Below are positions 12,572 to 18,670 of a DNA stretch of 18,670 nucleotides, one piece after another. Made by a program: the position numbers and the translations under genes. The stretch comes from Pseudomonadota bacterium (GTDB taxonomy: Bacteria > Desulfobacterota > Desulfovibrionia > Desulfovibrionales > Desulfovibrionaceae): positions 1 to 18,670 of the forward strand of contig JAEZMB010000200.1 of assembly GCA_023435825.1 (NCBI GenBank), written 5' to 3'. How positions within the stretch are numbered: the stretch's first letter is position 1; each line of letters opens with the position of its first letter. The notes beneath the pieces were generated by a model, which was given only the letters and a program-made list of their open reading frames with translations, did no database searches and was not told where the DNA came from.

Positions 12572-15177
12572 GCCTTGCCGTCATGCCCCTCGACCGTCGG
12601 GCCGGCGCGAACGGCTGGATCGACCTGCACCTCTACGCCATGGCCATGGCTGCCTTGCTGACCGGCCTGTTGCTGTGGTGGACCAATGTTTCCTGGCGGG
12701 AGAACTTCGAGGCCTATCCGCCGGTATTGGAAGAATTGCAGCACGCGCGGGCTGATACGGTCAAAGCCTATCTGGGGGTTGAGCGCTACATGGCCGGCGA
12801 GCGGCATGTGCGCGTCCCGGACGTGGAAGCGTTTTTCGATCAGGCCCTGGATGGCTGCCGCGATATTGCCCGGGCCATGGGCAAGGCCGAATCCGCCGGG
12901 GAGGGACAGGCCGACCATGACCCGTTTTTTCAAAGCCTTGACCGTTACGCCGCCTCCATTGCCGTGTTTCGGGAAGTAGCCATGCAGGGCATGGCGGATG
13001 TGTCTGACAACAGAGCGCGGCTCGGTGTCGAGCGTCAGGCCGCCTTCGCCGCCCTGGAGAAACAGGCCGACGCCTTGAGCGAAACCGTGCGCAGGCGCAT
13101 GGACGCCGCCGCCAGCCGGCAAACCCGGCTCAACAACATCCTCTTTTTCGTCTGGATCTCTTTTCTAGCTTTTCTGGCCGCAAGCCTGGCCATCGCCGGT
13201 TCCCGCCGCCGCAAGGCCGAACAGGCCATGCTGGCCAGTGAAGACAAATACCGCAGCCTGTTCGATCAGGCCCGCGACGCCATCCTGGTCGTCGATGACG
13301 ACACCGGGCGTATCCTGGACTGCAACCGAGCCTTGGCCGCCGAGTGGGGATACGCGCCGGAATCCCTCGTTGGCCGCACCACTGCGGTCATCGGCCTGGC
13401 CGACCCGGCCGGCGACGACGTCCCGGCCTCGGTGCTTGGACAAAACGGCAGCCTGACCACCATCCGGGAAACCCGGATGCGCACGGCCGCCGGCGACGAG
13501 CGCCTGGTCTCCGTCAAATCCGGGCGGTTTCGCCTGGGCCAGGCCAGGGTGCGCCTGGACATCTTTCGAGACATCACCGAACTGCGCCGCGAAGAGGAAG
13601 CGCTGCGCGGCCGCGAGGCCATGCTACGCAGCCTGGGCGACAATCTCCCCGACGGCGTCATCTACACCCTGGAAGTGGACCCGGCCGGCAACCACCGCTT
13701 CCTTTACGTGAGCCAGGGTCTGGAACGCATCCTGGGACTGCCCGTTGCCCTGGCCCTGGCCGACGCGGACCTGGTCTTTGCCCGCATCGTCGAAGATGAT
13801 CGCGAGCGCCTGCGCCAAGCCGAAAGCGAAAGCATGGCCACGGGTGAGCCTTTCGATGTCCAGGCCCGTATCCTGGCTCCGGACGGCGGCCTGGTCTGGG
13901 GGCAATTTCGGGCCGCGCCGCGCCCGGGAAGCGGGCGGATGGTGCTCTTTGACGGCTTTTACTTCGATGTCAGCGCGCTCAAGCGCATCGAGGATGACCT
14001 GCGCCGGGCCATGGTCGTGGCCGAGGCGGCCAGCCAGTCCAAAAGCGAGTTTCTCGCCAACATCAGCCACGAGATCCGAACACCGCTTAACGGGGTGCTC
14101 GGCATGCTCCAACTCCTCGAAACCGCCGATCTCGGCCGCGAGGAGGCCGGCTACGTGGCCACGGCTCTCAAATGCGGCCGGGGGCTGACCCGGGTGCTCG
14201 GCGACATCCTCGATTTCAGTCTGCTGGAAGCCGGGGCCATGGTCATCAAGTCCACGCCCGTGGATGTGCGCGACGTGGCCGCCGACGTGCTCGGGGCCCT
14301 TGCCATCGAATGTCGGGCCAGGGGCATCGACGCCGTGCTGGATGTGGCTCCGGACGTGCCGGCCCGGGTGCTGACCGACGGGGCCCGGCTGCGCCAGATT
14401 CTGTTCAATCTGGTCGGCAACGCCGTCAAATTCACCCAGGCCGGGTCGGCGCGACTGGAAGTCTACCTGGCCTCGCGGCGCGGCCAGGAAGCCGTGCTCC
14501 TTTTTTCCGTGGCCGACACCGGCATCGGGATGCCGGAGAGCAAGCTCGACGCCGTGTTTGAGCCGTTTACCCAGGTGGACGGGTCCCTGACCCGGCGGTT
14601 TGGCGGCACGGGCCTGGGGCTTGGCATCGTCAAACGGCTGCTGAAGCTGCTTGGCGGTTTTCTGACTTTGGAAAGCCGGGTGGGCGTCGGCACCCGCATT
14701 GATTTTTCCCTGCCCTGCCTGCTGGCGGATGCCCCGGGCTTCGCCGCCGCCCCAGGGCGGCAAGCGGAAACGTCGGTAGGGCCGGCCCGGGTGCTGGTGG
14801 TCGAGGACGACGCCGTCAACCGTCTGGCCACGGTCGTCATGCTCGGCAAAATGGGGTATACGGTCGAGGCCGTGGAAGACGGCGACCTGGCTCTGGACAC
14901 CCTGGCCACGCGTTCCTTCGACGTGGTGCTCATGGATATCCAGATGCCGCGCCTAAGCGGCGACGAGGCGGCCCGACGCATCCGCCAGGGCACGCATCCG
15001 GGCGTCGACCGGCACGTGCCCATCATCGCCGTCACCGCTCACGCCCTGGAAGGCGACAAGGAGCGCTATCTTGCCTGCGGCATGAACGATTACCTGTCCA
15101 AACCCGTGGACGTGGGCCTGTTGCGCGAGGCCGTGGGCCGGGCCCTGGCCGGCCGCACGGGAATTGGTGTAGCCTGA
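12568..15177 (+). CDS. Hybrid sensor histidine kinase/response regulator
   Basis: The 869-residue inner-membrane protein has these parts in order: a membrane segment (about 22-41), a helical periplasmic sensor region (about 45-188), a second membrane segment (191-211), PAS 1 (about 222-340), PAS 2 (about 350-475), HisKA with NISHEIRTPLNG (phospho-acceptor H501), and HATPase. The HATPase carries the N-box FNLVGNAVKFT, the G1 box DTGIGM and the G2 box GTGLGLG. A receiver domain (about 742-855) contains EDD and phospho-acceptor D790 in VLMDIQMP. No HPt domain is present, so phosphate must pass to a separate HPt protein. The gene is coupled to the binding-protein gene upstream (4-base overlap), which probably provides ligand input. 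The output target is unknown; the decarboxylase gene follows closely. Confidence 0.93.
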   Translation: MSLAVMPLDRRAGANGWIDLHLYAMAMAALLTGLLLWWTNVSWRENFEAYPPVLEELQHARADTVKAYLGVERYMAGERHVRVPDVEAFFDQALDGCRDIARAMGKAESAGEGQADHDPFFQSLDRYAASIAVFREVAMQGMADVSDNRARLGVERQAAFAALEKQADALSETVRRRMDAAASRQTRLNNILFFVWISFLAFLAASLAIAGSRRRKAEQAMLASEDKYRSLFDQARDAILVVDDDTGRILDCNRALAAEWGYAPESLVGRTTAVIGLADPAGDDVPASVLGQNGSLTTIRETRMRTAAGDERLVSVKSGRFRLGQARVRLDIFRDITELRREEEALRGREAMLRSLGDNLPDGVIYTLEVDPAGNHRFLYVSQGLERILGLPVALALADADLVFARIVEDDRERLRQAESESMATGEPFDVQARILAPDGGLVWGQFRAAPRPGSGRMVLFDGFYFDVSALKRIEDDLRRAMVVAEAASQSKSEFLANISHEIRTPLNGVLGMLQLLETADLGREEAGYVATALKCGRGLTRVLGDILDFSLLEAGAMVIKSTPVDVRDVAADVLGALAIECRARGIDAVLDVAPDVPARVLTDGARLRQILFNLVGNAVKFTQAGSARLEVYLASRRGQEAVLLFSVADTGIGMPESKLDAVFEPFTQVDGSLTRRFGGTGLGLGIVKRLLKLLGGFLTLESRVGVGTRIDFSLPCLLADAPGFAAAPGRQAETSVGPARVLVVEDDAVNRLATVVMLGKMGYTVEAVEDGDLALDTLATRSFDVVLMDIQMPRLSGDEAARRIRQGTHPGVDRHVPIIAVTAHALEGDKERYLACGMNDYLSKPVDVGLLREAVGRALAGRTGIGVA

Positions 15178-15223
15178 GGCCCGGCAACCGATCACTTCAA
15201 GCCGTATCCAGCGGAGGATTTCC

Positions 15224-16876
15224 ATGCCCCAGACCGTCATCGAACTGCTCATGTCGCGCCTCAAGGCCATCGGCGTCACCGACGTCTTCGGCGTGCCCGG
15301 CGATTTCTCCTTTGCCTTGAATGACGCCATTGACGACGATCCCGACATGCGTTGGATCGGCTGCACCAACGAACTCAACGCCGCCTACGCCGCCGACGGC
15401 TATGCCCGGGTGCGCGGCAAGGCCGGGCTATGCACCACCTACGGCGTGGGCGAGTTGTCCGCCATCTGCGGCGTGGCCGGTTCCTACACCGAACACCTGC
15501 CCGTGTTCCATCTGGTCGGAATGCCGAGCATCTCCACCCAACGCCTGGGCCGGGTGGTCCACCACACCCTGGGCGACGGCCAGTTCGACGCCTTTGCCGC
15601 CATGGCCAAGCCCGTGGCCTGCGCCAGCGCCATTTTGACGGCCGAAAACGCCGCCTGCCAGATCGAACGCTGCATCGAGGCGGGGCTGACCCGCAACCGG
15701 CCGGTCTACATGGCCCTGCCCCAGGACCAGGCCAACAAAGCCCTGCCCGGGGAATACGTCTGCGCCCCGGAAGCGCCGGTGAGCGATCCGGCCGTTCTGG
15801 CCGCCTGCCTGGAGGCCATGGCCGAAAAGTTCGCCGGAGCCGGCACGGCCGTGGTCCTGGCCGGTTACCTTATCGCCCGGCTGGGGCTGCGTCAGGCGGC
15901 CCGGGAGCTGCTGGAGCGGACCGGGCTGCCCTTTGCCACCATGTTCATGGACAAGACGGCCCTGGACGAGACCCTGCCCGGCTATGTTGGGCTCTACGAC
16001 GGGCGCATCATGAACCCGGAGGTGCGCGACTTCGTCGAGGGCTGCGACCTGGTGCTCAACCTCGGGGCACACTGGAGCGATTTCAACACCGGAGCCTTTA
16101 CCGCCCATATCGACCAAAGCCGCATGATCGCCGTCATGCAGCACGAGGCGCGGGTGGGCTACGCCACCTTCCCCAACGTGGAGATGCGTGACGTGTTGGC
16201 CGGACTGGCCCGTCTCCTGCCGGCCAAGACCATCAGCCACCCCCGGGCCAAGGGCCTGGGCGAACCCAAGGGTGCGCCGGGTGATCCCATCACCCCGGAC
16301 TACCTCTATCCACGCTGGGAGAAGTTTCTGCGGCCCGGCGACATCGTCATGGCCGAAACCGGCACGGTGTCCATGGGGCTGGGGTTTGCGCTGATGCCCG
16401 AGGGCGCGGAGTTTTTCAACCAGACCTTGTGGGGAGCCATCGGCTGGGCCACGCCGGCCGCCTTTGGCGCGGCCCTTGGCGCGCCGGATCGCCGCACCCT
16501 GCTTTTCACCGGCGAGGGAGCGCATCAGATGACCGTGCAGGAACTCGGGCAGTTCGGCCTGCATGGGCTCAAGCCCATCGTCTTTTGCCTCAACAACGAC
16601 GGCTATCTGATCGAGCGGCTGTTGTGCAAGAATCCCATGAGTTCCTACAACGACTTGGCTCCCTGGAAGTATGCCGAGCTGCCGGCCGCGTTTGGGCTAT
16701 CGGACTGGTACTGCGCCAAGGTCACGACCAACGCCGAGCTGGAAGCGGCCATGGCCAAGGCCGAGAGCTGCGGCACGGGAGCCTACATCGAAGTGGTCAT
16801 GGACCGCATGGCCGCCTCGCCCCTGGCCCAGAAGCTCGGAGAGTCCATCAAGACGCTCTACGCCAGCGCCAAATAG
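15224..16876 (+). CDS. Thiamine-diphosphate 2-oxoacid decarboxylase (pyruvate/indolepyruvate decarboxylase type)
   Basis: The 550-residue cytosolic enzyme would decarboxylate a 2-oxo acid (pyruvate, indolepyruvate or a branched-chain analogue) to an aldehyde. PDC hallmarks are at the Zymomonas PDC positions: GDFSF (26-30), catalytic E50 in NELNAAYAADGYAR, and the paired H113-H114 in VVHHTLGDG. The active-site Glu of the C-terminal domain is E464 (YLIER). The ThDP motif starts GEGAHQMT (430-437) instead of GDG, and ends at N457-N458. The Asp-to-Glu change at the Mg2+ ligand is unusual. GGAGGA upstream supports the start. It lies 46 bases after the sensor kinase gene and could be cotranscribed. 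Substrate choice between pyruvate and aromatic acids cannot be read from the sequence. Confidence 0.88.
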   Translation: MPQTVIELLMSRLKAIGVTDVFGVPGDFSFALNDAIDDDPDMRWIGCTNELNAAYAADGYARVRGKAGLCTTYGVGELSAICGVAGSYTEHLPVFHLVGMPSISTQRLGRVVHHTLGDGQFDAFAAMAKPVACASAILTAENAACQIERCIEAGLTRNRPVYMALPQDQANKALPGEYVCAPEAPVSDPAVLAACLEAMAEKFAGAGTAVVLAGYLIARLGLRQAARELLERTGLPFATMFMDKTALDETLPGYVGLYDGRIMNPEVRDFVEGCDLVLNLGAHWSDFNTGAFTAHIDQSRMIAVMQHEARVGYATFPNVEMRDVLAGLARLLPAKTISHPRAKGLGEPKGAPGDPITPDYLYPRWEKFLRPGDIVMAETGTVSMGLGFALMPEGAEFFNQTLWGAIGWATPAAFGAALGAPDRRTLLFTGEGAHQMTVQELGQFGLHGLKPIVFCLNNDGYLIERLLCKNPMSSYNDLAPWKYAELPAAFGLSDWYCAKVTTNAELEAAMAKAESCGTGAYIEVVMDRMAASPLAQKLGESIKTLYASAK

Positions 16877-16907
16877 CAGCGGTCGGCATCCTTTCCCTTC
16901 ACGTCGG

Positions 16908-16947
16908 AACCCCGGCGGCGGCGTTGGCACGCTGCTGCCGGGGTTTT
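16908..16947 (+). terminator. Intrinsic terminator after the decarboxylase gene
   Basis: A 17-bp stem (16908-16924 with 16929-16945), including two G-U wobble pairs, closes a TGGC loop. It is followed by a short T-run ending at 16947. It lies 31 bases after the decarboxylase stop codon and separates it from the convergent acyltransferase gene. Confidence 0.8.
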
Positions 16948-17007
16948 GTCATTGGGACGGGGCGAGGCCTTGTCGCGCGCGGCGGAGCGGGCGGTTGGCG
17001 AACCGAC

Positions 17008-18078
17008 TCAGCAGACGGCCCGGAAAAGCGGGATGCGGCGCAGGGCCGCGATGGTCCCCAAGGAGGCGAGAAAGACACCGATAGCCGCCAGCGGGATGTA
17101 CCAGGCCGCCGTTCGCTGGGGCAGGGGCAGGGCGTGGTCGAGGACGTACAAAAAGACCGGATGGATTAGGTAGATGCCAAAGCTCGCGTCGGCCGCCGCG
17201 GCAACGAACCGGCTATGGGGCAACGATGCGGCGTTTTGCCGGAAGAGGCAAAACACCGCCGCCGTCATGGCCAGGACGGCGACGCCGGAATCCGGCAGCA
17301 CGAATTGCCGCTGGAGAAGCCCCGTGGCCATGACCAGGGCGAAATTGCCCAGCGCTCCGGCTGCGACCACCGCCAAGAAAACGCCGGCCAGCAAGAGATT
17401 GGGCAACCGCCGGTTCAGGCGTGTTTCGAGTACGTAGCCGGCCGCGTAGCAGCCCACGAACCAGGCAAAGGCCCCGGCCCATTCCAGGCGCAGGCCCTTG
17501 ATGGCTTCGATGAGTTCCGCCGCCTGGTGCAGGGCCGCGAAAAAAGCGACCACCGCGAAAAAGGCGACCAGATCGGCCCGGTCGGGCCGCCGGCCGATGA
17601 GCCAGGCGTTTAAAAAGGGATGGACGAGCATCAGCCCGAAGAACATGGGCAGATACCAGAGGTGATAATAGGTCGCGCCGGTGACGAGGACGGCATTGGC
17701 AAAGCGCTCCCGCATGTCCAGGCCGTCGCCGCCCGTGGCCCAGGCAAAGAGCAGATAGAACACGCTCCAGGAGATGAACGCCGGCAGCAAGCGCGTGGCG
17801 CGTTTGCCGTAGAAGGCGGCGGCGTCCTCGTCGCGGCCCAGGAGCAGCGCGCCGGCCAGCATGACGAAAAGCGGCACGGCAAAGCGCACGGCGCAGTTGG
17901 CGACGTTGGCGATCCACCAGTCGGTGCGGTGCAGGGTCGCGATCTGGGCGTAGAGCGGCGCGGTGACGTGGATGACCACCACGGCAAAGGCGGCCATGGC
18001 CCGCAGCCAGTCGATCCAGTGCTTGCGGCCGGGGTTGGGCCGAGAGCCAAGTGCCGGAGAGGAATGATGGGCGTTCAT
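17008..18078 (-). CDS. Acyltransferase family 3 membrane protein
   Basis: The 356-residue integral membrane protein has about ten hydrophobic segments. IDWLRAMAAFAVVVIHVTAPLY carries the R-x10-H pattern (R26, H37) of acyltransferase-3 enzymes. YGKRATRLLPAFISWSVFYL is the typical loop and fourth segment, and ASFGIYLIHPVFLY is the usual near-C-terminal helix. It resembles the surface-polysaccharide O-acetyltransferase group (OatA/WecH-like, without the extra SGNH domain). The acceptor is unknown. It lies 58 bases downstream of the YjbQ gene on the same strand, so cotranscription is possible. It is a different subgroup from the acyltransferase at 9208, with little similarity beyond the family motifs. 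Confidence 0.86.
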   Translation of the reverse strand: MNAHHSSPALGSRPNPGRKHWIDWLRAMAAFAVVVIHVTAPLYAQIATLHRTDWWIANVANCAVRFAVPLFVMLAGALLLGRDEDAAAFYGKRATRLLPAFISWSVFYLLFAWATGGDGLDMRERFANAVLVTGATYYHLWYLPMFFGLMLVHPFLNAWLIGRRPDRADLVAFFAVVAFFAALHQAAELIEAIKGLRLEWAGAFAWFVGCYAAGYVLETRLNRRLPNLLLAGVFLAVVAAGALGNFALVMATGLLQRQFVLPDSGVAVLAMTAAVFCLFRQNAASLPHSRFVAAAADASFGIYLIHPVFLYVLDHALPLPQRTAAWYIPLAAIGVFLASLGTIAALRRIPLFRAVC

Positions 18079-18136
18079 AGGGCAAAGGGAAGCGGGCGAA
18101 GAAGCATACGGGCAATGTCGCTGCGGGTGGGCGGGA

Positions 18137-18553
18137 CTATTCCCCGATGATTTTGACCAGCACGCGTTTTTTGCGCCGGCCGTCGAATTCGCCGTAGAAG
18201 ATGCGTTCCCATGTGCCGAAGTCCAGACGGCCTTCGGTTATGGCCACCACGACCTCGCGGCCCATGATCTGGCGTTTCATGTGGGCGTCGGCATTGTCCT
18301 CGCCCACGTTGTGGCGGTAGGCGGACACGGGTTCGTGGGGAGCGAGCTTTTCCAGCCAGACTTCGTAGTCGTGGTGCAGGCCGGATTCATCGTCGTTGAT
18401 GAACACCGAGGCCGTGATGTGCATGGCGTTGACCAGGCACAGGCCTTCGGTGACGCCGGATTCCTTGAGGCAGGCCTCGACGTCGCGGGTGATGTTGACG
18501 AATCCCCTACGGCTGGGGACGTTGAACCACAGTTCCTTGCGAAAGCTTTTCAT
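18137..18553 (-). CDS. YjbQ family protein (UPF0047; secondary thiamine-phosphate synthase-type)
   Basis: The 138-residue protein matches the YjbQ/UPF0047 family along its length. It shows NAMHITASVFINDDESGLHHDYEVWLEKL (42-70), a YRHNVGEDNADAHMKRQIMG core (79-98), and the GRLDFGTWERIFYGEFDG segment near the end. Family members are small beta-rich trimeric enzymes. Weak thiamine-phosphate synthase activity has been described for some, but the physiological role is unsettled. The conserved His, Asn and Asp residues (H45, H60, H81, N87, D89, H91) are present. GGAG lies 8 bases before the ATG. It may be the first gene of a two-gene unit with the acyltransferase. Confidence 0.92.
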   Translation of the reverse strand: MKSFRKELWFNVPSRRGFVNITRDVEACLKESGVTEGLCLVNAMHITASVFINDDESGLHHDYEVWLEKLAPHEPVSAYRHNVGEDNADAHMKRQIMGREVVVAITEGRLDFGTWERIFYGEFDGRRKKRVLVKIIGE

Positions 18554-18670
18554 GGGCGCGGCTCCGAAGCGTTTTGCCCGGTGTAGCCGAAACAGCCGCG
18601 CTTGTCGCGCTCGTTACCCTCGCCCCCACAAAGAGGGGCCGGGGGGGGGTTGCCCCGCCCCGCCGCCGAA
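18554..18670. other. Right-hand edge, no gene recognised
   Basis: This stretch should hold the promoter of the YjbQ gene, but no convincing -35/-10 pair is seen. It includes a run of nine G (near 18642-18650) and ends in a C/G-rich tract like the left edge. Confidence 0.4.

Noticed and set aside
13624..14763. A 379-codon minus-strand frame inside the hybrid kinase gene
   Set aside because: It is antisense to the HisKA and HATPase domains, with composition typical of GC-rich shadows.
15428..16564. A 378-codon minus-strand frame inside the decarboxylase gene
   Set aside because: It is the complement shadow of a gene with intact catalytic motifs throughout; it has no motif of its own.

Overview
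The window is GC-rich throughout, with strong G/C third-position bias and clear Shine-Dalgarno sites. The gene content suggests a Deltaproteobacterium of the Desulfovibrionaceae (Desulfovibrio sensu lato, possibly Solidesulfovibrio-like): bacteriohemerythrin, a rhodanese-ferritin fusion, a MauE/DoxX protein, DUF3795 and a hybrid sensor kinase. The taxonomic call is inference from content and style; no rRNA or other phylogenetic marker is present. Both ends run into poly-C or poly-G sequence, so the edges may be contig ends.

Left part (1-6543). A bacteriohemerythrin gene (-) is followed by a stem-loop repeat. Then come an L,D-transpeptidase lipoprotein (+), a YdcZ-type small transporter and a YccF membrane protein (both -). 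A sulfur/redox cluster follows: a rhodanese-ferritin fusion (-) diverges from a membrane-anchored rhodanese (+), whose stop codon overlaps the start of a MauE/DoxX membrane protein. A TetR regulator, a second copy of the stem-loop repeat and the enoyl-ACP reductase gene fabI complete this part.

Middle (6544-11310). A strong bidirectional terminator separates fabI from a convergent gene. That gene encodes an unusual 511-residue PilX-like prepilin whose body is built of about 18-residue bactofilin-like beta-helix repeats. Part of its C-terminal half is strikingly AT-rich, and a sigma-54-like promoter lies upstream. Next is a TetR/acyltransferase-3 operon with a 29-bp operator-like palindrome just before the regulator's RBS. 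A Cys-rich DUF3795 gene follows, preceded by its own inverted repeat. Then comes a MoaD/ThiS-like ubiquitin-fold gene (-), followed directly by the orphan tail of a second such gene.

Right part (11534-18670). A membrane-anchored substrate-binding protein is translationally coupled to a hybrid histidine kinase with two PAS domains, and together they look like a sensory unit. Directly downstream is a thiamine-diphosphate pyruvate/indolepyruvate decarboxylase-type enzyme with its own terminator. A YjbQ-family gene and a second acyltransferase-3 gene (both -) close the window.

I saw no CRISPR array, tRNA, rRNA, complete insertion sequence or phage module. The most interesting items are the pilin/beta-helix protein with its compositional break, the stem-loop repeat with compensatory stem changes behind two unrelated genes, the duplicated MoaD tail, and the two operator-like palindromes.
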